A stretch of DNA of 64,000 nt from contig QXYU01000050.1 of NCBI GenBank assembly GCA_009886755.1, forward strand, positions 1-64,000, written 5' to 3'. Numbering within the stretch: the first letter of the stretch is position 1; each line of letters opens with the position of its first letter. Below, in pieces: positions 9,801 to 18,426 of the stretch. This stretch comes from Flavobacteriaceae bacterium (GTDB taxonomy: Bacteria; Bacteroidota; Bacteroidia; Flavobacteriales; Flavobacteriaceae). The notes beneath the pieces were generated by a model. The model worked only from the letters and a program-made list of their open reading frames with translations. It did not search any database and was not told the origin of the DNA. Both the position numbers and the translations under genes were made by a program.

Positions 9801-10046
9801 ATTGTTAGAAATCCAACGCCTCATGTGATGACTCGAATCAGTCGCGCAAGTTCTTATGTAAGAACCCGCCCCGCCGGACTTACTGAAACAGAGCAGCAGT
9901 TGATCCGTAAAACAGAACAGCAGTTGGATGCCGCTTTGGATTCAATAAATGCCTTTTATAAAGAGCAATGGGAAATATATCGCACCCAAACTGCAGCTTT
10001 GCCCAAACAAAAAGAGAAGGTTCTTTTGACGTTTAAAAGAGACTAG
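6900..10046 (+). CDS. Secreted Asp-box (BNR/VPS10-like) beta-propeller protein
   Basis: A 1048-aa exported protein. An N-terminal signal peptide of about 20 residues is followed by a long propeller region (roughly residues 30-740) with many Asp-boxes of the type S-x-DGG-x-x-W, such as SLDGGKSW, TVDGGKSW, TYDGGDNW and TQNGGSTW. This is the sortilin/VPS10 and BNR glycosyl-hydrolase-like family common in Bacteroidota. The fold does not by itself show catalysis, so it is not called a sialidase. After about residue 760 come a beta-sandwich-like part, an acidic/basic spacer (KEEKDDDDERSGK) and a helical C-terminus. No type IX sorting domain is visible. The gene is monocistronic as far as can be seen. 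Confidence 0.85.
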   Translation: MNRAIQFGALLVTSLCFGQFSTALMNEMKPRNIGPGGMSGRITAIDVVLQNPNIIYAGSASGGLWKSTSGGIRWAPIFEDQITASIGAVAIQQSNPDVVWVGTGEGNPRNSLNGGYGIFKSLDGGKSWQKSGLEKTRHIHRIIIDPQNPNTVYVAAIGSPWGEHRERGVYKTVDGGKSWKKILYANPKTGAADLVMDPNNPNKLIAALWEHKRDPWFFKSGGKGSGLFITYDGGDNWKQITHKEGLPEGELGRIGIAIAPSDPNRVYALIEAKKNGFYRSDDGGHQWKLVNEEEEIGNRPFYYSDIRVDPQNENRIYSIFTYVNVSEDGGKSFEELMPAYYVDNGVHPDHHAWWIHPEDGSFMINGNDGGLNITRDRGKNWRFVDNIPVGQFYHINVDMDYPYNVYGGMQDNGSWKGPAYVWRDQGIRNAYWQEILFGDGFDVVPNLANSRFGFGMSQQGSVSRYDAETGDNYSIKPTHPDPEVRLRFNWNAAIAKDPFKSSTLYFGSQFVHKSQDEGLTWEVISPDLTTNDKNKQRQSDSGGLTLDATGAENHCTLLVIEPSPLEKNMLWTASDDGRVHYTQNGGSTWIEVTKNIKGLPQGSWIPQIKASTYQKGAALLVANDYRRFNYTPYVYRTTNYGKSWERIVDAKDVSSYALSIVQDPVAPNLFFLGTDDGLYVSIDGAASWEKMDSKLFPTVSTKDLVIHPREPDLIIGTFGRAAWVLDDIEPLRQLAKNPNSLKQDIVLFDAPTAYHAANQQPTGTRFGGDALYNGENRPEGGRFTFYYKAKKSMDQKQRLKLALYKDEVLVKTLERKAPDTTGFYRWTWDLTEEAVERPERFKEKEEKDDDDERSGKPALPGTYQATLSYGDSQSKATITLALDPRIEDTETAFNERYQALKSLEEMTTLAAAAVGQVQHSRREVNALKKSLKDSTETEEISSLASKTLTSLIALEALFIGKEDKRQGIVRNPTPHVMTRISRASSYVRTRPAGLTETEQQLIRKTEQQLDAALDSINAFYKEQWEIYRTQTAALPKQKEKVLLTFKRD

Positions 10047-10176
10047 TTTGTAATACCATTTTTACTGGATTTTCTAAAAAGGGGCTATTTGAGCAAACGT
10101 GTTTCAGACAGGAACAAGGGCGGTCTCAGGAGGTTTTCATTGTCCTTTTTTAAGAAAAATTCATAAAATTATTTTG

Positions 10177-10184
10177 TACTTTTA
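10177..10184 (+). promoter_or_regulatory. Candidate -7 box TACTTTTA before the adhesin operon
   Basis: A 7-of-8 match to TAnnTTTG, preceded by an AT-rich stretch and 47 nt before the adhesin start. It is the best promoter candidate in the 185-bp gap after the propeller gene. Confidence 0.35.
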
Positions 10185-10231
10185 CTACACTATATACAAA
10201 CGCCTGAAGTGGCCTCTGTGGGGGTGGCCTA

Positions 10232-13200
10232 ATGAAAAAAAAACTAACGTTTTGCTTAATTTTTGCCTTGCCGCTTTTTGGGTGGGCGCAAGACACTGAT
10301 GGTGATGGCCTTACCGACGCGGATGAATTAACTATTGGAACAAATCCAAATGTATTTGAAGACAATGATTCCGACGGTATCCCCGACCACTTTGATCCCG
10401 ATGATGACAATGATGGTATTCTAGATGCTGAAGAATGCGGTTATCTCAATGGATCCATAGTTAACGGAGGCTTTGAATCTACGGTCCCTTGTGATGGTAT
10501 TTTTGATGAGTCGATTGTTTTGGGCTGGTCAACTACTGCTTCGGACCAAAAAATTGAAATTTGGTGTACGTCAAGGACACTGTCAGGGTTTACATATTAT
10601 GCCAATTCAGGTTCTAGGCTGTCGGAAATCAACGCCAATCAAATAGCAGCCTTATATCAAGAAATTGCAACCACACCGAATCAGTATATGATCTGGTCGT
10701 ATTCTTTACAAGGCAGAAATCTCAACGAATCCATGCAAGTCAGAGCGGGTCAAACAACCACCACTGCGGTTGTATTGAGCACTTTGAATGCAATTCAAAA
10801 TACATGGCAGCGCCAAACAGGAATCTATCAAGTGCCTGCCGGACAAACATCTACCGTTTTTTTATTTGAATCGATTACGGGGGGAGGTACAGGGAATCTG
10901 ATTGACGATGTATCTTTTGATCAGCCTGCCAATGCTTGTACTTTGGATACCGATGGCGATGGAATTCAAAATAGTTTTGATACCGATGCCGATGGAGACG
11001 GTTATCCAGATAGTGTTGAAGGAACCAATGACGATGATGGAGATGGCATCGTTAATTTCTTAGATCCTACGGATTTTGGTTTCGCGGTTTCCCCCACATC
11101 AATTACCGTTTCAGAATCGCCTACAACACAAAGCTTTACTATTGTTCTTACTCGGATCCCTACTTCTAATGTGGTATTATCCCTAGTGATATCAGATAGC
11201 AGTGAAATTTCATTGAGTACCACAACACTGACTTTTACCACAGTTACTTGGTCTTCCACACAAACCGTAACTGTAACTGGAGTTGATGATTTTGTTCGGG
11301 ATGGGGACATTCTTCAGGATTTAATCATAACAGTTGTCGATAGTCTTTCGGATGACAATTACGATACAGTATCGGATACATTGATTTCGGTAAGAACTCA
11401 GGATAATGACGATGAGCTCTGTGCTACCATTCCCTTTAGCACCACTGATTTTAATTATATCGCTAGTGCCTCGGCAAGTTCCAGTATTGAAATATCATTA
11501 ACCACCCCAACCTTATGGGTGAATGGTGCGGCTTGGTGTGTTCGAAAACTAGACTTAAGAACGGATTTTAACTTGCAGTTTGATCTCTTTTTTGGACAAG
11601 ATGGAGTAGGTCAATATGGAGCTGACGGAATTGCGTTTGTAATACAAAACATTGACACTGGACAAGGAACTTTTGGGGAGGGAGTTGGCTATGGAGGTAT
11701 CACCCCCTCCTATGCGATAGAAATTGACACCTATCAGAACACTTACGACCCCCCAAGCGACCATATCGTTTTTGTGCCTAACGGACAGTACTCTAGTACG
11801 CTGTCAGCACCAGACCTGCAAACGATTAATAATGTAGAGAATAATCAATATCACAACATCTCCATTTCATGGGATTATTCCGAATCAAAACTTTCCTATC
11901 AGTTTAATCACAGCGACGGCACGACTTATACAAATTCAAAAACCATCGATATAATCAACACCATTTTAAATAGTGATGTTGGTTATTGGGGCTTTACATC
12001 TGCCTCTGGAGGTTTCTACAATGCACATAATGTAAGGTTTACAGCCTCTTCTACCATCTGTTTGGCTAGGGAAATTCTTGCGCCCACCGGTAGTAGTTCT
12101 CAGTCTTTTTGTTTGCCGGGAACTCCTACTCTAAACGATATGGTTCTGAATGTAGAAAACGATTCTGCAGGGCTTCCCTACAATATTGTTTGGTTTACTA
12201 CGGCAACAGGAACAACTCAGCTGCCTTACAACACTCCTTTGGTAGAAGGGACAACCTATTACGCAGAGGCGGCCAATTTTTCAGACCCTACGAATGTTAA
12301 CTATCGTCAAAGTGTAACGCGAATCCCTGTTTTGGTGTCCTTGATTGATGCGGGTTTTTCAGTGGTCACACCCACTTTGAGTTTGTCAGAAGGTGGCGGA
12401 ACGACTTCCGTTGGCTTAGCCCTAACGGATCAGCCCAGTAGTACTGTTGTGATTAATCTGACAGCAAGCACCGCTTCGGATGTGAGCTTTAGCATAAGTA
12501 GTTTCACTTTTACGAATGCCAACTGGAATGTAACACAAACGGCAACGGTCACCATCGTTGATGATAATGTTGCTGAAGGAACCGAAACGGTCAGTATAAG
12601 CCTTTCGGTTGCTGCCGCTTTGAGTGATGATTGCTACGACTCCATGCCTGACCAAATTTTTGCACTTTCGATTGCAGACAATGATACGGCAGGATACACG
12701 GTAACTGCCGTAAGCGGAACCCTCCAGGAAAACAACCCTACAACACGAAGCATTCAGGTAAGCTTAACAATCGAACCATCGACCAATGTAATTTTTGATT
12801 GGCAGAATGGCGATACTACTGAGGTGGGATTAAGTGCTAGTAGCATGACATTTACACCTTCAAATTGGAATATACCACAGACTTTAACCTTGAGTGCTGT
12901 TGATGATATCATCGTTGATGGAAGCCAAACAAGCTCTTTAGTAATTAGTGTGAACGCAGCTTCACCCGCTATTTTTTCAGCTTTGGCTAGTAAAACACGA
13001 ACGGTGATCACCCGCGATGATGACAATGTAGGGGTATTGATGTCTCCGATGCAAGGTGCTTTAACAGAAGGAAGTGCTGCCACGGCAAGCTTTACGGTTG
13101 TTTTAAAATCTGTTCCTACAGGAACTGTCACCATCAACCTGAGTTTGAGTAATTCGGGTCAGGTGTCATTGAGTACCACCACCTTGGTGTTTACGCCATC

Positions 13201-14908
13201 CAATTGGAATGTATCCCAAACGGTTACCCTTAGTAGTATTGATGATTCCCTGTTGGAGGGCACCCAAACCACAACCATCACTTTAGCCATTGACCCAACC
13301 TCGCCAGCTGTTTATGCTGCGGTGGCGGATACCTATGCAACCGTTACAACATCGGACAATGAGACAGCAGATATAATTGTAAACAGTATTGATAATTCCA
13401 CGGGAGAAGATGGGGATACGGGAAGTTTTAGTATGCGTCTTACTGCGATCCCATCGGGAGACGTCGTCATTAACCTGTCCTCCTCCAATATCGGAGAAGG
13501 AAGTGTACAAAGTACGGTTCGCTTTACGCCGAGTAATTGGAGTGTTGATCAAATTATAGTAGTGACAGGAGTAGATGACAATCCACCGGTAATGGATGGT
13601 ACAATCCCATATCAAATAATAACAGGGAATGTAAGTTCTACAGATTCCTTGTATAATACTCTGAATGGAACTACACTTACTGATCTTACATTTTACAATA
13701 AAGACAATGAAGTTCCAGGGATTCTTGTAACTGCTCTTGCAAACGATTATACTGCATCTGAGGCAGGTGATACAGTTACCTTGCAATTCGAGCTGGTGAT
13801 TCAGCCCCTTGGTGGGGCAGATGTAACGCTTCCTTTGCGTATTGATTCTGGAGCTGATGAACTTCAATTGGGTGTCGCTACGATTACCATTAGCAATGCA
13901 GATTGGAATAATCCATCGGCCAATCAGGTAATCGTTACTGGCTTGGATGATCTGATTGTGGATGGAGATCAGCAGGGCATTGTCATTACTGGAGATCCCA
14001 CTTCCTCAGACACAAACTATAACAATTTGACTGCTGCAGATGTGGCTGATCCAACCCTTATCAATCAAGATAACGATGTGGCTGCACTTTTCTTTTCCAT
14101 TCCTGAAACGGTTAGTGAATCGGGACAAACAACTTCTTTTACCATCACTTTGGCAACGGAAATTGTCAATTCAGTGGTACTATCCTTAGAAGTGATGGAC
14201 GACACAGAATTGTCACTCATCGCATCGAATGTACTTTTCGATGCTAGCAATTGGAATGTACCAAAATTGATTAGGGTCTTTGGAGTTGATGATCCCGATC
14301 TAGACGGTGATATCACATCGGTAATCGAGATTTCTGTGGTCTCGACCACTACGGAAATACCCTATAAAAGTTTGATTCCTTACGTTATGGCAATCACAAA
14401 CTTTGATAATGAAGTCACTAACGTGGCTACCGACACCAGCGGGGAAGGAAGTGGTTCCACTACCGAAACTAATGGAGGAGAAAGTGGTTCAGTTACCGAA
14501 ACAATATCCGAGGTTGCCAGTCCAACAACTCCATTAACTCCTGAAGAGCCCGAAAGTCCAAGCGAACCGGTAACCAACCCCATTGTAGAGGCAGTGAAAA
14601 AGGAAATGGAAGTACATCAAAATATTCAAATACCTACTGCTTTTTCACCAGATGAAAACGGCTTGAATGATGGCTGGGTTATTGAAGGATTGGAAAAATA
14701 TCCCAATAATCGCTTGGAAATATGGAGTCGATGGGGCTTCAAAGTGTATGAAAGTGTCAATTATCAAAATGATTGGATTGGGCAATCAACGATCGGATTT
14801 CGAGTTGGTAATAATTCGGAACTCCCCGAAGGCACCTATTTTTACAAACTCATAGTGGAAGAACGCGCGATCTTCCGAGGCTATATTTATTTAAAAAGGA
14901 TACCATGA
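10232..14908 (+). CDS. Giant adhesin with lectin-like, Calx-beta-like repeats and type IX (type B) C-terminal domain
   Basis: A 1558-aa cell-surface protein. In order it has a signal peptide ending near GWAQ20; thrombospondin type 3 calcium repeats (about 21-67); a jelly-roll-like region; more TSP3 repeats (about 237-285); one Calx-beta-like repeat (287-395); a legume-lectin-like domain (about 397-608, with ADGIAFVIQ and AIEIDTYQ); an Ig-like segment (about 612-700); six further Calx-beta-like repeats (706-1394); a Ser/Thr/Glu/Pro linker; and a gliding-motility-associated C-terminal domain (about 1464-1558, PTAFSPDENGLNDGW then WGFKVYES). That last domain is the type B signal for the type IX secretion system. 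The stop overlaps the porP/sprF-like start by ATGA, matching the sprB-sprF style of locus. It is likely an adhesin or glycan-binding surface fibre. Confidence 0.9.
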   Translation: MKKKLTFCLIFALPLFGWAQDTDGDGLTDADELTIGTNPNVFEDNDSDGIPDHFDPDDDNDGILDAEECGYLNGSIVNGGFESTVPCDGIFDESIVLGWSTTASDQKIEIWCTSRTLSGFTYYANSGSRLSEINANQIAALYQEIATTPNQYMIWSYSLQGRNLNESMQVRAGQTTTTAVVLSTLNAIQNTWQRQTGIYQVPAGQTSTVFLFESITGGGTGNLIDDVSFDQPANACTLDTDGDGIQNSFDTDADGDGYPDSVEGTNDDDGDGIVNFLDPTDFGFAVSPTSITVSESPTTQSFTIVLTRIPTSNVVLSLVISDSSEISLSTTTLTFTTVTWSSTQTVTVTGVDDFVRDGDILQDLIITVVDSLSDDNYDTVSDTLISVRTQDNDDELCATIPFSTTDFNYIASASASSSIEISLTTPTLWVNGAAWCVRKLDLRTDFNLQFDLFFGQDGVGQYGADGIAFVIQNIDTGQGTFGEGVGYGGITPSYAIEIDTYQNTYDPPSDHIVFVPNGQYSSTLSAPDLQTINNVENNQYHNISISWDYSESKLSYQFNHSDGTTYTNSKTIDIINTILNSDVGYWGFTSASGGFYNAHNVRFTASSTICLAREILAPTGSSSQSFCLPGTPTLNDMVLNVENDSAGLPYNIVWFTTATGTTQLPYNTPLVEGTTYYAEAANFSDPTNVNYRQSVTRIPVLVSLIDAGFSVVTPTLSLSEGGGTTSVGLALTDQPSSTVVINLTASTASDVSFSISSFTFTNANWNVTQTATVTIVDDNVAEGTETVSISLSVAAALSDDCYDSMPDQIFALSIADNDTAGYTVTAVSGTLQENNPTTRSIQVSLTIEPSTNVIFDWQNGDTTEVGLSASSMTFTPSNWNIPQTLTLSAVDDIIVDGSQTSSLVISVNAASPAIFSALASKTRTVITRDDDNVGVLMSPMQGALTEGSAATASFTVVLKSVPTGTVTINLSLSNSGQVSLSTTTLVFTPSNWNVSQTVTLSSIDDSLLEGTQTTTITLAIDPTSPAVYAAVADTYATVTTSDNETADIIVNSIDNSTGEDGDTGSFSMRLTAIPSGDVVINLSSSNIGEGSVQSTVRFTPSNWSVDQIIVVTGVDDNPPVMDGTIPYQIITGNVSSTDSLYNTLNGTTLTDLTFYNKDNEVPGILVTALANDYTASEAGDTVTLQFELVIQPLGGADVTLPLRIDSGADELQLGVATITISNADWNNPSANQVIVTGLDDLIVDGDQQGIVITGDPTSSDTNYNNLTAADVADPTLINQDNDVAALFFSIPETVSESGQTTSFTITLATEIVNSVVLSLEVMDDTELSLIASNVLFDASNWNVPKLIRVFGVDDPDLDGDITSVIEISVVSTTTEIPYKSLIPYVMAITNFDNEVTNVATDTSGEGSGSTTETNGGESGSVTETISEVASPTTPLTPEEPESPSEPVTNPIVEAVKKEMEVHQNIQIPTAFSPDENGLNDGWVIEGLEKYPNNRLEIWSRWGFKVYESVNYQNDWIGQSTIGFRVGNNSELPEGTYFYKLIVEERAIFRGYIYLKRIP
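12349..14415 (+). repeat. Six tandem Calx-beta-like protein repeats inside the adhesin
   Basis: Six diverged units of roughly 110-120 codons each carry the signature FTPSNWNVxQTVTL followed by DDxxxDG and end in an (D/N)DN-type acidic boundary. A seventh unit lies apart at about 11085-11415. The repeats are clear at protein level but weak at DNA level, so this is an old duplication series. Confidence 0.75.
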
Positions 14909-15849
14909 TAAAAAAAGTAAAATCCTTGCTGCTGTTGCTTTTCTTGTTGTTGGTGTCTCATCGCGGTCATGCTCAGCAAGAAGCTACTTTTGCGCAATTT
15001 ATGTTTGCACATCAGTTACTTAATCCTGCCTATGTGGGGGCCAAGTCCTATACCAATCTAACCGCCTTGCGTCGTGATCAATGGGTGGGTTTTGAAGGGG
15101 CGCCTGTTACCCAAGCATTGGCAGTAAATGGTCGGATCAAAGGAAGAAAATTAGGTTGGGGGTTAAGTGTTTTAAATGACAATATTGGTCCTGTGGTTAA
15201 TACTTCTGTAAGCTTGGATGCGGCTTATCATTTACAAATCAACGAAGCTGGGCATCAGCTGGCGGTAGGAGTCAAGATTGGAGCTCAGAATTATAACATT
15301 GATACTTCGATGATCCAAACGATCACACCTGGGGATGCCGCTTTTGTAATGGGAGACAGTGGAGAATTGATTCCCAATGTCGGCTTTGGGGTCTATTATC
15401 ATCATACTCGATTTTATGTTGGCTTTTCCATTCCGCGGTTGCTGAATAGTGACCTTTATGAGGTGTCGAGACATGCCTATATGATATGTGGTGCAATTTT
15501 TAATCTAACTACTGATTGGAGTATCAAGCCCAGTATTTTGCTTAAGCAATCCGAAGGTTCTCCCTTAGGCTACGATTTCAGTACTCTACTCGTATATAGT
15601 AAACGTTTCTGGTTGGGGCCACGACTAAGGAGTGCGCTGGAAGCACCGTTGCCAGATTCTGAATTTGGTGGATCTTACGGGCTATTGGGTGGAGTTCATT
15701 TGTCACCCAACTGGAGTGTAGGGTATGCTTATAATACAGGTTTGGGAGACCTCAGTCCCAGTTTTAATTCCGGTAGCCACGAGATCATGATTCGATTTGA
15801 TTTTAACGTTAGAGACCTTAGAACGCTTCGTTCACCCAGAATATTTTGA
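14905..15849 (+). CDS. Type IX secretion membrane protein PorP/SprF family
   Basis: A 314-aa outer-membrane beta-barrel of the PorP/SprF family. A signal peptide (MIKKVKSLLLLLFLLLVSH, cleaved near GHAQ) precedes the family-typical start of the mature protein: FAQFMFAHQLLNPAYVG, then RDQWVGFEGAP. SprF-type proteins are needed to secrete or attach their neighbouring type B cargo, here the adhesin whose stop it overlaps. The downstream OmpA-like gene starts 1 nt after this stop, so all three are probably made together. Assignment to PorP or to SprF specifically is not possible from one locus. Confidence 0.92.
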   Translation: MIKKVKSLLLLLFLLLVSHRGHAQQEATFAQFMFAHQLLNPAYVGAKSYTNLTALRRDQWVGFEGAPVTQALAVNGRIKGRKLGWGLSVLNDNIGPVVNTSVSLDAAYHLQINEAGHQLAVGVKIGAQNYNIDTSMIQTITPGDAAFVMGDSGELIPNVGFGVYYHHTRFYVGFSIPRLLNSDLYEVSRHAYMICGAIFNLTTDWSIKPSILLKQSEGSPLGYDFSTLLVYSKRFWLGPRLRSALEAPLPDSEFGGSYGLLGGVHLSPNWSVGYAYNTGLGDLSPSFNSGSHEIMIRFDFNVRDLRTLRSPRIF

Positions 15850-15850
15850 T

Positions 15851-17989
15851 ATGAGAAATTTATGTATTTGTATCGTTTTATTGAGCTGTGTGAAAGGTTT
15901 TTCACAGCATCCCTCGGTTGCTTGGGGCGATTACTATTTTTTCAATCAAAACTATCCCAAAGCAATTGATATTTATATTAATGCTGGAGACAGCTTGGAA
16001 TTGACAACTCAGCAGAATTTGGCCAAATCTTATCTAGCCATGGGTGATGAAAAAGAAGCCCGTCAGCTATTTAAAGCAATTGTGACCAACCCCATGGCGG
16101 ATATTGAAGACTATTTTCGATATGCACAGCTCCTAAAAGACAATCCCAAGTTGGCTGAAGAATACCGCGACAAAGCGGCGCAGCTCCCAGTATCGTTTCA
16201 GAGTTTATGGGCAGAAGACAGTTTGCTCTACAAAAAAAGGTTCATGGAACTTCGTTATGAAGCTTTGCAGCCCTTAGCATTGAATACCCAAGAAGCAGAG
16301 TTTGCTGCAACACTTATTCCGGGAGGTAATGATTCCCAACAACTGCTATATGTTACTTCTCGTAAGATGGAAGGGGAGAAAAAACGGCTCCGACGAATTT
16401 TGTCAAAACATCCAGTCTATAATCTAGCACAAGCAACTATTGATTCGACTCAGACAACCGGTCCCGTTCGTTTGTTGCAATTAGGGTTGAATACCGTTTT
16501 GCAAGACGGCCCAGTAGCCTATGATGCCGAAACAAAAACCCTATACATAACACGTTCTGCCACCCAAAAAGACGAACAAGGTGTTATCCATTTGGAGTTG
16601 ATTCAGACAAATTACCCCAAACAAGAAAATCGATCCCCAACAGTATTGTCACTGAATATGCCGGGCTACAGCACATTGCATCCCAGTTTTGATGTCAAGG
16701 GACAGCGTCTTTTTTTTGCTAGTGATCGCCCGGGAGGGTTTGGAGGGTATGATCTGTATGTGGCCCAACGGAAGCCTGACGGCGGGTTTGAATCTCCGAT
16801 TAATTTGGGAAAAGACATCAATACGGAAGTCAATGAAGTATTCCCCAATTGGGTGATGGGGCAGTTGTCTTATAGTTCGAATAGTGAAGAAGGAATCGGT
16901 GGGCTTGATATATGGTTGGCGGAAGAGGTGATGATCAATCGCTGGGTAAAAACAGCTCTTGGAGCTCCATACAATACAGTTGCTGATGATTTTGGATGGA
17001 CGCTCCATAAGACTTTTGGTTTGCAGTCATCCTCTAGAGAAGGCGGTAAAGGCGATGATGATTTATATGCTTTTGAGGCGACTCCAGATTTGACAGGGGT
17101 AGCAGATGAGTACGAATACTTTGTGTCTGACACCTTGGTGGTATCAGCTCTTGGGGTGCATCATAATGATGAGGAATTGATGCGGCAACAAAACCCTTTG
17201 CATCGTTTTTTTGATCGCTCTTACGAATTGACAACACCCCCTAAAGGAAGTTTCAAATGGAATCAGAATGGGTCGTTTTTGTATTTTAACCCAGTGGCGG
17301 AAAGTATCCGCGATTCATTTACATATCAGATTCAAACTGACTATGGGAAATCAGACCCTATCTTGGTTTTACTTCATCAAAAAAACAAACCTATTTCAGG
17401 CTTGTCAAAAGAAATACGAACAACATTTGAACCTATTTTTTTCAATTACGATCGCGCCGATTTGTTGACACAATACAAAGACCGATTGGATCGTGTTGTG
17501 AGTGCTTTGAAACAATATCCTAAAATGGTCGTTCGGGTAAACTCTTATACAGACAGTCGTGGATCGGAGACGTATAACCTAGAACTATCTAAAAGCCGTC
17601 ACCAAACAATGATTCGTTACATCGATGAAGCATTGAATGAGACTGGACGTGTTGTAGGGGTTGCGCTTGGGGAGTCTAAAGTCCCTGAAAACAATCGAAA
17701 AGATTATGTACTCTATGGAGGAAGTTATGGCGCCAAAGAAAACGCGCTCGAAAGGAGTGAGCAATTCATCCAAGCTGGGGAAACATCCATAGTCGAAAAA
17801 ACTCCAAATGGATTATATCGTGTCCTTGTGGGAACTTATGAAAGTTTTAAGGACGTAAAAGCGGCATCGGAACGTCTGGAATCAGAAACAGGGATCGGCT
17901 TATGGATTGATGAAAGTCCGGTGAACAAGAGACCTGACGAGTTTCATAGCAAACAACGTCGTGTGGAGTTTGAAGTTCTAAACTACTAA
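15851..17989 (+). CDS. OmpA-family protein with TPR, PD40-like propeller and an inserted SPOR-like domain
   Basis: A 712-aa envelope protein. A signal peptide (to about residue 20) is followed by TPR-like helices (about 25-130), a PD40/WD40-like propeller with RLFFASDRPGGFGGYD (about 150-410), a sandwich segment, and an OmpA peptidoglycan-binding domain starting at Phe526 (FFNYDRADLL, then VNSYTDSRGS). The usual last OmpA strand, QRRVEFEVL, appears only at the very C-terminus (about 702-710). Between it and GESKVPENN lies an extra segment (about 617-690) matching a SPOR repeat: YVLYGGSYG, then YRVLVGTYESFKDVKAASE. ATG 15851 is preferred over the longer frame from 15797 because it begins the signal peptide. 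The gene is third in the adhesin-PorP operon and probably anchors the surface complex to the cell wall. Confidence 0.9.
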   Translation: MRNLCICIVLLSCVKGFSQHPSVAWGDYYFFNQNYPKAIDIYINAGDSLELTTQQNLAKSYLAMGDEKEARQLFKAIVTNPMADIEDYFRYAQLLKDNPKLAEEYRDKAAQLPVSFQSLWAEDSLLYKKRFMELRYEALQPLALNTQEAEFAATLIPGGNDSQQLLYVTSRKMEGEKKRLRRILSKHPVYNLAQATIDSTQTTGPVRLLQLGLNTVLQDGPVAYDAETKTLYITRSATQKDEQGVIHLELIQTNYPKQENRSPTVLSLNMPGYSTLHPSFDVKGQRLFFASDRPGGFGGYDLYVAQRKPDGGFESPINLGKDINTEVNEVFPNWVMGQLSYSSNSEEGIGGLDIWLAEEVMINRWVKTALGAPYNTVADDFGWTLHKTFGLQSSSREGGKGDDDLYAFEATPDLTGVADEYEYFVSDTLVVSALGVHHNDEELMRQQNPLHRFFDRSYELTTPPKGSFKWNQNGSFLYFNPVAESIRDSFTYQIQTDYGKSDPILVLLHQKNKPISGLSKEIRTTFEPIFFNYDRADLLTQYKDRLDRVVSALKQYPKMVVRVNSYTDSRGSETYNLELSKSRHQTMIRYIDEALNETGRVVGVALGESKVPENNRKDYVLYGGSYGAKENALERSEQFIQAGETSIVEKTPNGLYRVLVGTYESFKDVKAASERLESETGIGLWIDESPVNKRPDEFHSKQRRVEFEVLNY

Positions 17990-18045
17990 TCTAGATCAAA
18001 ACAAAATCCGGAATCAAGACGCTTCTTCCTTGACTGATTGCTGTC

Positions 18046-18339
18046 CTAACTTAGGAGCGATTGCACCTTCATGGCGAGTCCCATATCTCCTGCAATTTTC
18101 ACTTGTCCTCCCATTACAGCCATCATCGGATTTAAATCACCGTCGCGTAGTTTCTCCAGAACTTCTCTACTTACCGTTATACTGCAGTCGGCTTCTTTAT
18201 CATCCGTGCTTATTTGGTTTTCATCGCCGGTTCCGTCAATGAATATCACGGTATCGTCAACAACAAATTTAAGGGTTCCTCCAATGGCACTGGCGTTGTC
18301 GGCACGTTGTTTTAGTTGATCGTAAACTTCTTGATTCAT
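18046..18339 (-). CDS. SCP2 sterol-binding domain protein
   Basis: A 97-aa stand-alone SCP2-like domain: FVVDDTVIFIDG, an acidic strand with ADCSITVSREVLEKL, and the C-terminal MMAVMGGQVKIAGDMG characteristic of the family. Such proteins bind lipids or acyl-CoA in the cytosol. An upstream in-frame start at 18399 would add a non-conserved tail, so ATG 18339 is chosen. The gene is divergent from the fadN-fadA-tetR operon, which fits a role in lipid handling. Confidence 0.85.
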   Translation of the reverse strand: MNQEVYDQLKQRADNASAIGGTLKFVVDDTVIFIDGTGDENQISTDDKEADCSITVSREVLEKLRDGDLNPMMAVMGGQVKIAGDMGLAMKVQSLLS

Positions 18340-18356
18340 AGGTTTTGAATTTAAAT

Positions 18357-18406
18357 CTAAATGTAATAAAAAAAAGTGACGGTGTGTCATATTTTTCATA
18401 CATTAG
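18357..18406. promoter_or_regulatory. Imperfect inverted repeat in the SCP2 / fadN divergent promoter
   Basis: CTAAATGTA (from 18357) and TACATTAG (ending 18406) are near-mirror arms around AGTGAC-GGTGT-GTCAT, with A-rich and T-rich stretches between. Each strand carries a TAnnTTTG-like element near the arm end. It lies between the SCP2 and fadN starts, so it could combine divergent promoters with an operator for the TetR regulator encoded at the end of the fad operon. That link is inferred. Confidence 0.4.
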
Positions 18407-18426
18407 CTTCAATCAAAGAAAAAAAC

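Noticed and set aside
6900-10046. Sialidase
   Set aside because: Asp-boxes occur in many propellers; no sialidase Arg triad or catalytic Glu/Tyr pattern could be seen.
13283-13867. A 194-codon minus-strand frame in the adhesin repeats
   Set aside because: It is Cys/Ile/Arg-rich, without motif, and antisense to clear Calx-beta-like repeats, so it is a shadow.
15797-15850. Upstream extension of the OmpA-like gene into porP
   Set aside because: The extension would precede and disable the signal peptide; ATG 15851 starts it and is 1 nt after the porP stop.
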